The translations under genes were made by a program, and so were the position numbers. The notes beneath the pieces were generated by a model. That model saw only the letters and a program-made list of their open reading frames with translations, ran no database searches and was not told where the DNA came from. Positions 17,869 to 27,347 of a DNA stretch of 64,000 nt are shown here, in pieces (the stretch's first letter is position 1; each line of letters opens with the position of its first letter). The DNA is from Bacteroidales bacterium (lineage in GTDB: Bacteria; Bacteroidota; Bacteroidia; Bacteroidales; Marinilabiliaceae), in assembly GCA_024401365.1 (NCBI GenBank), contig JAKSLE010000004.1, forward strand, positions 62,001-126,000, given 5' to 3'.

Positions 17869-18729
17869 GTGAAATCTTCTAGAAATAGTATCGTAGCATA
17901 TTGTTCTATCTTCATAGCACTTTCTGGTGCTCTCTCTTCTTGCTCCCCTTCTCGCGAGCAAATGGCCAACGAGACTTTGGAGAAAGCAGTAGAGCTCTAC
18001 ACTAAACGTCAGTACAATAGCGCCAAAATATTGCTGGATAGTATCATATTCACCTATCCCGACCTCAAGCAGATCGTACGTAGCAGCAAGGATATGATGA
18101 ACGTCGTATACCTGACCGAACAGGAACGCAACCTCCAGTTCTTGGACTCGCTCCTTAATATCCGCGAGGCCGAAGTGGAACCTCTCTTGAAATATTTCCA
18201 GGAGGAGGACCCTCAGGCATCTAACCCTATACTGATCAGCAAAAAACAGTCCGTAGGTAGCTCTTTCGATCGCGCCCTAGTAAAAGCTCACACCGATCGC
18301 AATGGCCAGTTCTTTATCTCTACCCACTACACAGGCACCTCCCCTATTCACCACTATGCCGTAAAGGCCGAGGTGGATGAACTGTACGCACTTTCGGATA
18401 CCATCACAGACGATGCCCTCAACCATAGCTTCTCCGACGGAAACGAGTACTGGGAATCTATTCGCTTCAAAAACGCAACGGATAACGGCGTGGGCGAATT
18501 TATCGCGTCTAATGCCGACCGCAAAATACGCATCTCTTTCATTACCCCAAAGGGTACAGGCTATAAGTTCTTGCTTACCGAAACGGATAAACAGGCAATA
18601 AGCGAGACTTACTACTTGGCAACCCTCCTTCGTGAAACAATCCATATCAAAGGACAAATACGCAACGTGCGTACTGCCCTCAAACATCATAGATCAGCAA
18701 GTAACAATTCCGCAATAATCAAAAAATAA
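17869..18729 (+). CDS. Lipoprotein of unknown function with TPR-like N-terminus
   Basis: 286 residues from a GTG start, 22 bp after rlmN. Lipobox ALSSC followed by SPSREQ. The segment ETLEKAVELYTKRQYNSAK looks like one TPR helix pair, then a coiled stretch, then a beta-rich C-terminal part. No enzymatic motif is visible. Its place between rlmN and ddl in the transcript suggests a constitutive periplasmic or outer-membrane role. Confidence 0.75.
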   Translation: MKSSRNSIVAYCSIFIALSGALSSCSPSREQMANETLEKAVELYTKRQYNSAKILLDSIIFTYPDLKQIVRSSKDMMNVVYLTEQERNLQFLDSLLNIREAEVEPLLKYFQEEDPQASNPILISKKQSVGSSFDRALVKAHTDRNGQFFISTHYTGTSPIHHYAVKAEVDELYALSDTITDDALNHSFSDGNEYWESIRFKNATDNGVGEFIASNADRKIRISFITPKGTGYKFLLTETDKQAISETYYLATLLRETIHIKGQIRNVRTALKHHRSASNNSAIIKK

Positions 18730-18731
18730 CA

Positions 18732-19709
18732 ATGAACGTAGCACTAGTATATGGCGGCTACACCTCCGAAGCAGGTGTATCTGAACGAAGCAAAGATGGT
18801 CTCATGACCATGATGGACCGCAACACACATTTCATTGTACCTGTACGTATCACAGAATCTAAATGGACTGCCGAGCCTGTAGGCGAACCAGCATCAGATA
18901 TCAATCGCGACGACTTCTCGTATACTAATTCCAAGGGCGAGAAGGTCTCTTTCGATTGCGCTTATATCACTATCCATGGTAACCCTGGCGAAAATGGCCA
19001 ACTTGGTGGTTACTTCGAAATGATAGGTATGCCTTACTCTACTTGCCCTAGCCTCACTTCGGCTATGACATACGATAAGTTTATTACTAATACTTTCCTC
19101 CGTAACCTCGGCGTCAACCTCGCTAAATCTATTATGGTGGAGAGCACTTCCCAATATTCTCCTGCCGAAATAGTCAAGGAGATCGGCTTGCCTTGCTTCA
19201 TCAAACCTGCAGCTGGAGGATCTAGCTTCGGCGTCTCAAAGGCTAAGGCAGAATCGGATATCATCCCAGCTATCGAAAAAGCTCTCAAAGAAAGCCCATT
19301 CGTCCTCATCGAGTCCCTACTCACTGGCACAGAGGTAACTTGCGGTCTATATAAGGCTAATGGCAAAACTACCGTCTTCCCTCTTACCGAGGTCGTTCCT
19401 GCCAACGAGTTCTTTGACTACGAGGCTAAGTATACCCCAGGAAAGGCTCAGGAGATAACCCCAGCCCGCGTACCTGACAACGTGCGCGATAAGGTGCAGG
19501 CTACTGCTTCTCGTATATACGACCTCATGCACATGCGCGGTATCGTACGTATCGATTTCATCATCTCCCCAGAGGGTACCCCTTTCATGCTCGAGGTTAA
19601 TACTACCCCAGGTATGACTGTCACAAGCTTCATCCCTCAGCAGATTCGCGCAGCTGGCCTCAAGACAGAGGACGTGTTCAACGATATCATATCTTCTCTC
19701 AAGAAATAA
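18732..19709 (+). CDS. ddl: D-alanine--D-alanine ligase
   Basis: 325 residues, ATP-grasp fold. YGGYTSEAGVSERS at the N-terminus, IHGNPGENGQLGGYFEMIGMPY, KPAAGGSSFGVSKA and the metal-binding EVNTTPGMT are all in place. It makes the D-Ala-D-Ala dipeptide for peptidoglycan. It starts 2 bp after the lipoprotein stop codon. Confidence 0.96.
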   Translation: MNVALVYGGYTSEAGVSERSKDGLMTMMDRNTHFIVPVRITESKWTAEPVGEPASDINRDDFSYTNSKGEKVSFDCAYITIHGNPGENGQLGGYFEMIGMPYSTCPSLTSAMTYDKFITNTFLRNLGVNLAKSIMVESTSQYSPAEIVKEIGLPCFIKPAAGGSSFGVSKAKAESDIIPAIEKALKESPFVLIESLLTGTEVTCGLYKANGKTTVFPLTEVVPANEFFDYEAKYTPGKAQEITPARVPDNVRDKVQATASRIYDLMHMRGIVRIDFIISPEGTPFMLEVNTTPGMTVTSFIPQQIRAAGLKTEDVFNDIISSLKK

Positions 19710-19718
19710 TACTTAGTA

Positions 19719-20282
19719 ATGAAATACTTGATAGTAGGACTGGGTAATATCGGCGACGAGTACGCTCATACACGACATAATATCGGTTTCGATATCGTTA
19801 CCGCCCTCGCCGCTAAAAACGACGCCCCTTGGGAGGGTTGCCGCCACGGCGAAATGGCTACATACCGCTTCCGTGGTCACCAGATATTCCTCCTTAAGCC
19901 TAATACTTACATGAATTTGTCGGGTAAGGCTGTCAACTACCACTTGCAGGACCAAAAGATTCCTGTCGAGAATCTCTTCGTATGCGTCGATGACTTGGCA
20001 TTGCCTTTCGGAGCCTTGCGCCTCAAAGGTAAAGGCTCCGACGGTGGTCATAACGGCTTGAAGAATATCAACGCCCTCATAGGTACTCAAAACTATGCCC
20101 GACTCCGCTTCGGTATAGGTAATGAGTTCGCCCGCGGTGGCCAGATCGATTTCGTCCTTGGCTCATGGACCGAGGAGGAACAAAAAACTATCAAGGAGCG
20201 TATCGACCTCGCTACCGAAATCATCCCTTCTTGGATTAGCGTAGGCCTGGAACGTACCATGACTCAGTTCAATAATAAGTAA
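19719..20282 (+). CDS. pth: Peptidyl-tRNA hydrolase
   Basis: 187 residues. [20 protein letters not shown] carries the catalytic His and binding Asn residues; [13 protein letters not shown] and [13 protein letters not shown] are intact. It releases tRNA from prematurely ended peptidyl-tRNA. Gap to ddl 9 bp and to the next gene 5 bp. Confidence 0.97.
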   Translation: MKYLIVGLGNIGDEYAHTRHNIGFDIVTALAAKNDAPWEGCRHGEMATYRFRGHQIFLLKPNTYMNLSGKAVNYHLQDQKIPVENLFVCVDDLALPFGALRLKGKGSDGGHNGLKNINALIGTQNYARLRFGIGNEFARGGQIDFVLGSWTEEEQKTIKERIDLATEIIPSWISVGLERTMTQFNNK

Positions 20283-20287
20283 TCCCT

Positions 20288-20731
20288 ATGGACGCACGTA
20301 TAGATAAATTCCTCTGGTCAGTACGTATATATAAAACACGTACCATCGCCGCCGAGGCTATCAAGAAGGGACGTATAAGTATGGGCGGTACCCAAGTCAA
20401 GGCTTCTCGTACCGTCAAAGCTGGCGATACAGTGGATGTCCGCGTCCCTCCAGCTACACGCTCTTTCAAAATCATCGATATCCCTCGTAGCCGCGTGGGC
20501 GCTAAACTTGTGCCTAACTATATTACCGAGGTTACGGCTCCCGACCAATTGGAAATAATCGAACTGCAGAAATTGGCTGCTTCCATGAACCGCCAGAAGG
20601 GTCTGGGCCGACCAACAAAAAAGGATCGCCGAGATATCGATTCTTATTTCGGTGATATCGCCGATGATTTCGCTCCCGATTTCGATTGGGACGATGACGA
20701 CGATGACGATTTTGACGAAAACGAAGATTAA
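20288..20731 (+). CDS. hslR: Hsp15-like S4-domain RNA-binding protein
   Basis: 147 residues. RIDKFLWSVRIYKTRTIAAE starts an S4 domain of the Hsp15 type, which binds 50S subunits carrying stalled nascent chains. The adjacent pth gene has a related role. The C-terminus carries a strongly acidic tail with seven consecutive Asp followed by FDENED, longer and more uniform than in typical Hsp15 proteins. Confidence 0.92.
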   Translation: MDARIDKFLWSVRIYKTRTIAAEAIKKGRISMGGTQVKASRTVKAGDTVDVRVPPATRSFKIIDIPRSRVGAKLVPNYITEVTAPDQLEIIELQKLAASMNRQKGLGRPTKKDRRDIDSYFGDIADDFAPDFDWDDDDDDDFDENED

Positions 20732-20745
20732 TCCCAACTAGCATT

Positions 20746-21315
20746 ATGCTGATAGCTCAGAAAAGACGCAAGGAGAATATAGTAGAGTATCTCCTATATA
20801 TGTGGCAAATCGAAGACCTCATACGCGCCAATCAGTTCGATATCAACCTCATAGATGAACGAGTAATAGCCCAGTACGGCGTTACCGACCCTGCCATACA
20901 CAACCAGATGCGTGAGTGGTGGGAAAACCTCATCGAAATGATGCACAACGAAAAGAAGGAGTCTTCTGGTCATATCATGATCACTACCCACCTGATGAAT
21001 GATATGTACAATTACCACCTCTACCTCCTTACTCTGGAGTCTGAGATCCCTTATCAGAACGCTTTCCAGAATGCTTGGCCCGACCTAGAGGCTCTGATGG
21101 CTAAAATACCTAATGGCGACAAAATGCACCACGTGGAGTTGGCTCTCACTGCTATCTACGATTATTTTCTTCTCAAGCTTCAGAAAAAAACTGTCTTGGC
21201 AGATACCACCAACGCACTTATGCGTATCAGCCACTTCATGGCAATCCTAAGCCAGAAATACCTCAAGGCCGAGGTCGACCTGGATAACGATATTAATAAT
21301 ACCCATCGACTATAA
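20746..21315 (+). CDS. DUF4924 family protein
   Basis: 189 residues, all-helical by composition. MLIAQKRRKENIVEYLLYMW and the HNEKKESSGHIMITTHLMND region are typical of DUF4924, a family I know only from Bacteroidota. Function unknown. Gaps of 14 bp on both sides indicate co-transcription. Confidence 0.85.
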   Translation: MLIAQKRRKENIVEYLLYMWQIEDLIRANQFDINLIDERVIAQYGVTDPAIHNQMREWWENLIEMMHNEKKESSGHIMITTHLMNDMYNYHLYLLTLESEIPYQNAFQNAWPDLEALMAKIPNGDKMHHVELALTAIYDYFLLKLQKKTVLADTTNALMRISHFMAILSQKYLKAEVDLDNDINNTHRL

Positions 21316-21328
21316 CCTACCCCTAGTT

Positions 21329-24193
21329 ATGATAAAGTCGCACATACTGCTTTTGTTGTTTTTTTGTCTCTCCGTCTTGTCTTCGTGCAGGAAGGAACAG
21401 CCAACATTCCGCGAATACATCAACTTGAGCGATGTATGGTATACCGACCTGGGGAGCGTACAACTTCCAGGAACAACAGACGAGGCTTGCCTGGGCGATA
21501 CTATAGCTAATCTTAACGAAACAGGTCGTCTCTCCCGCCGCCATTCTTTCGTGGGCGAACTGACCTACGAACACCTCATAACTATCCCCGAGTCTTTCCG
21601 AGATAAGCATATATCTCTCGTCATGGAACGTACAAAGCCTTCTTCTTTGTGGATCGATGACGATTCTATAGGCTCTTTCCGTCACCTATACGCTCCTCAT
21701 ATCTACGATATTTCTGGAATCTCTCCAGGTGAACACCGCATAAGAATACATATCGACAACAGCAATAGCGCTATCTTACCTCAGATAGGTGGATCCCACG
21801 CCGTGTCAGAACATACCCAGACTAACTGGAATGGCATCTTGGGTCAGTTCTATATAGAGGCAACTGACAACGCTTATATCCACTCGGTCCAAGTCTACCC
21901 CAACGTCAAGGAGAATAATATCAGCATTCGTACCATCGTATGCCGTTCTCCTCGCGCTATGGCAGCTTCTGAGGTCAACCTCTCTTTCGAGTTTACTAAC
22001 TTGGCCGATTCTTCAGCTACTATATTGTCGTCATTTACCATAAGCGATACTCTCCGTACTTCTCAGGATACTATTTTCTCTACTATCCCTACCCCTAAGG
22101 GTATCGAATTGTGGTCCGAATGGCACCCTAACGTCTACCGACTTTCGTCTACTTTATCGGCAAAGAATAAGGACAACTCTGTCAAATCGTCCGACCGCCT
22201 ATATACTACTTTCGGCGTGCGCGATTTCCATACCGAGGGTTCTCAATTCGTAATCAACGACAAAAAGACATTCCTCCGCGGTAAACACGATGCTTGCGTA
22301 TTCCCTCTCACCGGATACGCCCCCATGGATGTGAACTCTTGGCGCAAAGTTTACCAACAGGCTAAAAAGTTCGGAATCAACCACTACCGATTCCATTCCT
22401 GGGCTCCTCCTCGCGCTGCTTTCGAGGCGGCCGACTTGGAGGGTATCTATTTGCAACCTGAACTTCCTTACTGGGGATGCCTGGAGAATAGCGATTCTCT
22501 ATTGCTCAATTTCCTCCACAACGAGGGTGAGATGCTCTTGGATTTCATAGGCAACCACCCTTCTTTTACCATGATGGCTCACGGTAATGAACTTTGCGGC
22601 GATACGGCTATCATGCACCAGTGGGTACGCGACTTCAAAAAGCAGGATCCTCGTCACTTGTATTCTTTCGGCTCTAATAACTTCTTGGGCTGGATGGGAC
22701 AACTTAATGGCGAGGATTTCTGGGTTACCTGCCGCGCAGGTGGCGAACGCCATAATGAGTACAATACCCACGTCCGCTCTTCTTTCTCTTTCGCCGACGC
22801 CCACGATGGGGGCATCCTTAATGGCTCATACCCTAATACCCTCCGCAACTACGAGGAGGCTATAGCTAATATATCAGTACCTGTTATCAGCCACGAGTCT
22901 TGCCAGTTCCAAATCTACCCCGATAAAAAGGAAATGGCTAAATATACTGGAGTACTCCGTCCCCTCAACCACGAGATATTTCACCGCCGTCTCCAGGAGG
23001 CTCACCTCGATAGCTTGTCTTATAAGTATCACATGGCTTCTGGTATGTTGTCTATGATATGCTATAAGGCCGACATAGAGATGTGCTTGCGTACTCGCGG
23101 CTTCGGAGGATTCCAATTGCTCGACTTGCAGGATTACCCAGGACAGGGATCAGCCCTCTGCGCCCCTCTGGATGCCTTTATGGACCCTAAGGATTTTATC
23201 TCCGATAAGGATTTTTCTTCTTTCTGCTCAGATATAGTCCCTATGGCTCTGCTCAATTCCTACGTCATGCCCGCAGATAGTATCTCTTTCGGTGTGGCTA
23301 TTGCTAATTATTCCGAAAACGACCTGAATTCCGAGGTCATCCGCTGGGCTGTCCGCGATAGCCTCAATAAGGTTCTCACTAGCGGCTCCCTCTCTATCAA
23401 TGCTCCCCAGGGTAATACAACCTACCACCCTAAGCATCTCTTGGAGAATGTGTCCGACTACCTCCCCGAGGGCATGACTCGCCTTTCGCTCAACGTCAAC
23501 ATCGCTCGCCATACTAATACCTATAATATATGGGCGGTCAAGTGTTCTCCCGATACTCTGGCTATCGACCCATATATCGTCCGAGAACTTACTTCCGATG
23601 TGGAGAAACGTCTAAATAATGGCGAAACCATAGTATTTTGCCCACAACCTAATGTCTTGGATAGCATCTCCGTCGGCGGATTGTTTACCCCGGACTACTG
23701 GAACTATGCTATGTTTAAGTCAATTTCCGAAAACAATGGCCAACCAGTCTCTCCGGGTACTCTGGGTTATCTTATCGATAACTCCCACCCTATATTCCAT
23801 AAGGAGTTCGCCTCTGATACTTATTCCGATTGGCAGTGGTGGTGCATCGCTAAGAATAGCCGACCTCTTATATTGGATAGCGCCAAGGTTCACCTCCCGG
23901 TCATAGTGCGTGCTATCGACAACGTGGAGCGTAATCACAATCTGGCTGTGCTGTTCGAGTGCCGTATAGGTGCTGGCCGTATGATAGTAACTACAACTAA
24001 CCTCGACTCAATATCTTCCTACCGCGAGGGTCGTCAGTACATAAAAGCACTTGCAGAATATTGCTCGTCTCCTATAAACGACAACATCCCGCAAGTCTCA
24101 TATAAGTCTATCCTCGATCTCTTCCATTGCCAAATCGTCGAAAAGGAGATTCGCGGCGTGAAGAACCGAAGCAATTATAAACGCAAGAAGTAA
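21329..24193 (+). CDS. Glycoside hydrolase family 2-type lipoprotein
   Basis: 954 residues. Lipobox VLSSC with Cys20. N-terminal jelly-roll sugar-binding domain (~50-190), an Ig-like domain (~190-290), then a TIM barrel with INHYRFHSWAPP and YLQPELPYWG. The probable acid/base is Glu421 in AHGNELCG, and Glu523 in ISHESCQF is the candidate nucleophile. It resembles GH2 beta-galactosidase/glucuronidase-like enzymes; the exact specificity is not readable. It ends the housekeeping transcript rather than a polysaccharide-utilisation cluster. Its stop codon directly abuts that of the convergent mltD gene, with no spacer. Confidence 0.85.
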   Translation: MIKSHILLLLFFCLSVLSSCRKEQPTFREYINLSDVWYTDLGSVQLPGTTDEACLGDTIANLNETGRLSRRHSFVGELTYEHLITIPESFRDKHISLVMERTKPSSLWIDDDSIGSFRHLYAPHIYDISGISPGEHRIRIHIDNSNSAILPQIGGSHAVSEHTQTNWNGILGQFYIEATDNAYIHSVQVYPNVKENNISIRTIVCRSPRAMAASEVNLSFEFTNLADSSATILSSFTISDTLRTSQDTIFSTIPTPKGIELWSEWHPNVYRLSSTLSAKNKDNSVKSSDRLYTTFGVRDFHTEGSQFVINDKKTFLRGKHDACVFPLTGYAPMDVNSWRKVYQQAKKFGINHYRFHSWAPPRAAFEAADLEGIYLQPELPYWGCLENSDSLLLNFLHNEGEMLLDFIGNHPSFTMMAHGNELCGDTAIMHQWVRDFKKQDPRHLYSFGSNNFLGWMGQLNGEDFWVTCRAGGERHNEYNTHVRSSFSFADAHDGGILNGSYPNTLRNYEEAIANISVPVISHESCQFQIYPDKKEMAKYTGVLRPLNHEIFHRRLQEAHLDSLSYKYHMASGMLSMICYKADIEMCLRTRGFGGFQLLDLQDYPGQGSALCAPLDAFMDPKDFISDKDFSSFCSDIVPMALLNSYVMPADSISFGVAIANYSENDLNSEVIRWAVRDSLNKVLTSGSLSINAPQGNTTYHPKHLLENVSDYLPEGMTRLSLNVNIARHTNTYNIWAVKCSPDTLAIDPYIVRELTSDVEKRLNNGETIVFCPQPNVLDSISVGGLFTPDYWNYAMFKSISENNGQPVSPGTLGYLIDNSHPIFHKEFASDTYSDWQWWCIAKNSRPLILDSAKVHLPVIVRAIDNVERNHNLAVLFECRIGAGRMIVTTTNLDSISSYREGRQYIKALAEYCSSPINDNIPQVSYKSILDLFHCQIVEKEIRGVKNRSNYKRKK

Positions 24194-25567
24194 CTACTTA
24201 ACCCTCTTGGCCATCCCTTCATATCTGTCTGCCTTACCCTTAGGTACATAAATATGGAGCTTCTGCCCTATTCGGATAATATTCTTGCGCATTCCATTCC
24301 AATACTTCAAATCAGATAACCTAACACCAAACTTCTTGGCAATCGAGCCAGGCACATCCCCATCTTTTACTGTATAGATAAAGTGTACACTGTTCGCCGG
24401 CACATACCCTCCGTATGTAGCTTCCGATACAGGTACTATCTTGTTGTCAGGGAAGTACTTCGCCCTCTCACAGGCATATACCGAGTCTTCTTGCTGCGCA
24501 AACGCAAAGGTCATCTCCACTGGCAACCTCAACGCATAACTCTTTCCGCCTTCTGTAGCAGGTATAATATCATGCCTGTACTGCGGATTCAACTCTCTTA
24601 TCACGTCTAGGCTGACCTTCAATGTCTTGGCAATTTGCTCCAAATGAAGTGGCTTTACTACCATTACCGTGTCTGATACCGGTGGCAACATGCTTGGCAA
24701 TGCCTTTATCTGGTGCTCGTTGGCGTAGGTCATAGCGTATGCCGCAGCTATAAAGGCCGGAACATACCCTCTCGTCTCCCTTGGCAAATGGTAATATATC
24801 TTCCAAAAGTCTCGCTGTCCACCACTTCTGGCTATGGCCCTGTTTACATTGCCCGGACCACAGTTGTATGCCGCAATGGCTAAATACCAGTCACCAAATA
24901 TCGAGTACAAGTCTCTTAGAAACTTTGCCGCAGCTTGCGACGCCTTATATGGATCTCTTCGCTCGTCCACAAAAGATGTTATCTCTAGGCCATGCTGCTT
25001 GCCCGTGTAGTACATAAACTGCCAAAGCCCAGATGCACCAACACGCGACAACGCCCTAGGATTGAGCGCACTCTCTATTATAGGGAGAAACTTCAACTCC
25101 AATGGCATATCATTGGCATCTAAGACTTCCTCAAATAATGGAAAGTAATACCTCGACATGCCTAGCATCCTCTCTACTTGCTCTCTTCTCCTTACTATAT
25201 ATAGTTCAATGAACTTCTTAACCTGACTGTTGTATGTCATGGGAATGGGCGACTGCAATGCCTGCAATCGCTGTACATACACATCGTCCGATACTCCCAT
25301 AATGATACTGTCCGACAGTACAAGGGTGTCTGGCACTAGGTCATTCGTGGCTACCATAAGCTGCGTGTGACTCTTATACCATTCTGTCAACATGCTGTCC
25401 AACTGCATCTGACTGTCCGCCAATTCATATAGCAGACTGTCTTCTTCAGCCGACCCCTCGTCGTATGCCAAATCTTGTATCAACTCTCCGTCTGCCTCTT
25501 CTTGCGCATAAATACCCACACAAGGCATACCGATGGCTATTATCAATGCAATGTCTCTTAATCTCAT
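24194..25567 (-). CDS. mltD: Membrane-bound lytic murein transglycosylase D
   Basis: 457 residues with a signal peptide (1-22). The SLT catalytic domain (~130-290) includes FLPIIESALNPRALS with the catalytic Glu, VGASGLWQFM and AIAAYNCGPGNVNRAI. Two LysM-like modules follow (~300-345 and ~400-448), the last being YTVKDGDVPGSIAKKFGVR. It cleaves peptidoglycan glycan strands in the periplasm. It is third in an operon behind a histidine kinase and a LytTR regulator (gaps 15 and 14 bp), which points to cell-wall-linked signalling. Confidence 0.93.
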   Translation of the reverse strand: MRLRDIALIIAIGMPCVGIYAQEEADGELIQDLAYDEGSAEEDSLLYELADSQMQLDSMLTEWYKSHTQLMVATNDLVPDTLVLSDSIIMGVSDDVYVQRLQALQSPIPMTYNSQVKKFIELYIVRRREQVERMLGMSRYYFPLFEEVLDANDMPLELKFLPIIESALNPRALSRVGASGLWQFMYYTGKQHGLEITSFVDERRDPYKASQAAAKFLRDLYSIFGDWYLAIAAYNCGPGNVNRAIARSGGQRDFWKIYYHLPRETRGYVPAFIAAAYAMTYANEHQIKALPSMLPPVSDTVMVVKPLHLEQIAKTLKVSLDVIRELNPQYRHDIIPATEGGKSYALRLPVEMTFAFAQQEDSVYACERAKYFPDNKIVPVSEATYGGYVPANSVHFIYTVKDGDVPGSIAKKFGVRLSDLKYWNGMRKNIIRIGQKLHIYVPKGKADRYEGMAKRVK

Positions 25568-25581
25568 CTCTGTTTTTTCTC

Positions 25582-26385
25582 TTACTGCTCAAATAACTTA
25601 CTTTGTACTATATCTTTATACGACTTGCCAATAGGTAAATAGTCTTTCACCCCTTCTACCTTTATCTGATTGCCATATAATGCCCGTATCAATTCTATAC
25701 GTACAATGTACGATTTGTGTACACGCATAAATTCAGCACTCGGCAAGGTCTCTTCTAGATTCCTTAGGCTCTCAAGCGTAATATACCTCTCACCACTCTT
25801 GGTGTATACGGTTATATACTCCCTCAACCCTTCTATATACATTATCTCGTCATATCTTACCCTTATTATCTTGTGGTCGGCCTTTATCAACATTACCCCC
25901 GCATTGTGCGAGATATTGTCATTGGCAACCACTACACTCTCTTCGTCCAAATCTTCACTCGTCTTACCACTTTCTGCTTTCGATTCTATAACCACATTCT
26001 GAACCGCCCCCTTCATGGCTTCTCTCTGTGATATCCTCTGCATGGCCTTGCTGACCGACTGCATGAACCTGTCAAACGAGAATGGCTTGAGCAGATAATC
26101 AAGAACGTCCAACTGGTAGCTCTCTATCGCATACTCCGAATATGCTGTCGTAAAAACTACCAATGGCTTCTGCACCGAGAGCATCTTCAAAAAGTTTACC
26201 CCAGTTATGTCGGGCATCTGTATGTCTAGAAACATCAGGTCTATACCTCCCGCCTGAACCACAGGCAAGGCCTCTAAACCACTCTTGTAACTGCCTACCA
26301 ATTCTAACGTCGGCACCTTCTCAATGAATTCCTTCAAAAGTATTCTTGCCGGAAACTCATCATCTACTATGATACATCGTAACAT
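25582..26385 (-). CDS. LytTR-family response regulator
   Basis: 267 residues. Receiver domain with acidic pocket DDE (8-10), phospho-acceptor Asp54 in FLDIQMPD and a conserved Lys in YLLKPF. A Ser/Glu-rich linker (~135-160) leads to a LytTR DNA-binding domain (IMYIEGLREYITVYT, FMRVHKSYIV). It works with the histidine kinase immediately upstream. Confidence 0.94.
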   Translation of the reverse strand: MLRCIIVDDEFPARILLKEFIEKVPTLELVGSYKSGLEALPVVQAGGIDLMFLDIQMPDITGVNFLKMLSVQKPLVVFTTAYSEYAIESYQLDVLDYLLKPFSFDRFMQSVSKAMQRISQREAMKGAVQNVVIESKAESGKTSEDLDEESVVVANDNISHNAGVMLIKADHKIIRVRYDEIMYIEGLREYITVYTKSGERYITLESLRNLEETLPSAEFMRVHKSYIVRIELIRALYGNQIKVEGVKDYLPIGKSYKDIVQSKLFEQ

Positions 26386-26400
26386 ATATATCCTCCTGTT

Positions 26401-27231
26401 TTAAGTATCAATCTTCATATAGACCGAAAATGCACTGTCGGTCGTAGTTATCTTCAACTCATATCTGTCAGGATACAGAATGTCTAGTCGCTTCCTCACA
26501 TTCTCTACCCCTATTCCTCCTACAACATCCTTGTTGATGGCTATCGTAGGCAACGAGTTCTTGACTTGGAATATCAATATCGGCCCAAGCGTCTTTATCT
26601 CCATCTGCAACCACCCCTTCTTGCTGTTCTCTATATTGCCATGCTTGAAACTGTTCTCTATAAACGGAATAATCAACATCGGCTCTATCAGCAACTCTGG
26701 ATTGCAGTTCTGCGTGTCTATCGTAATGTTGGGCTCCGAGTCCATCTTCAACTTCTGAAATTCTATGAAGTTCTGTATGTACTCTATCTCTTTGCCCACT
26801 TTTACCTTCTTGTTCTCCGACCCGTAGAGCGTATACCTCAACATGTCGGACAACTTCAATATCATCTCTGGCGTCCTCTCATTCTTAATGACCGACAACG
26901 CATAGATATTGTTCAACGCATTGAACAGAAAGTGCGGATTAATCTGAGATTTCAAAAACTTCATCTCAAATTCTATGTTCTGATGCGTCAGGTCTATCTC
27001 CCTCTTCTGCGATCTGGCATCGCGCTCTAAGTAAAAATATACCATGCTCACCAAAACAATGCCAAGTATCTCCATAGCCCACGACATTACCCTGACGTGA
27101 GTCTCTATATTGACACCCTTGCCCAACGAGGCCGTCACACCCCATGTGACAAGCTCCACTACAGCTATTACCGCTATAATGCCTATCGCATAGTATATCT
27201 GACGACGACTTATCTTCAGCTTTTCTCTCAC
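26401..27231 (-). CDS. LytS/YehU-type sensor histidine kinase
   Basis: 276 residues from a GTG start two codons after an in-frame stop, so the start is well bounded. Two membrane helices (~13-35 and 49-68) with almost no periplasmic loop, so the stimulus is probably membrane-borne. The His_kinase motif QINPHFLFNALNN places the phosphorylated His at 100; ATPase boxes are FIENSFKHG and GGIGVENVRKRL. Partner of the LytTR regulator downstream. Confidence 0.93.
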   Translation of the reverse strand: MREKLKISRRQIYYAIGIIAVIAVVELVTWGVTASLGKGVNIETHVRVMSWAMEILGIVLVSMVYFYLERDARSQKREIDLTHQNIEFEMKFLKSQINPHFLFNALNNIYALSVIKNERTPEMILKLSDMLRYTLYGSENKKVKVGKEIEYIQNFIEFQKLKMDSEPNITIDTQNCNPELLIEPMLIIPFIENSFKHGNIENSKKGWLQMEIKTLGPILIFQVKNSLPTIAINKDVVGGIGVENVRKRLDILYPDRYELKITTTDSAFSVYMKIDT

Positions 27232-27242
27232 TTCTGCTCAAT

Positions 27243-27287
27243 AAAAAACCCCAGCACGCAATTATCAAGTTGCCCTTGCTGAGGTTT
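27243..27287 (-). terminator. Terminator between the Kelch gene and the kinase operon
   Basis: On the - strand AAACCTCAGCA (27287 to 27277) pairs with TGCTGGGGTTT (27256 to 27246), with one G-U, followed by TTTTTTAT. It ends transcription of the Kelch lipoprotein gene just before the histidine kinase start. Confidence 0.85.
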
Positions 27288-27347
27288 ATTCTCTATTTTA
27301 CCCCCTTCCTTGTTCAAGGGAAGAAGAACGATTAATTCTCTTTTCTA

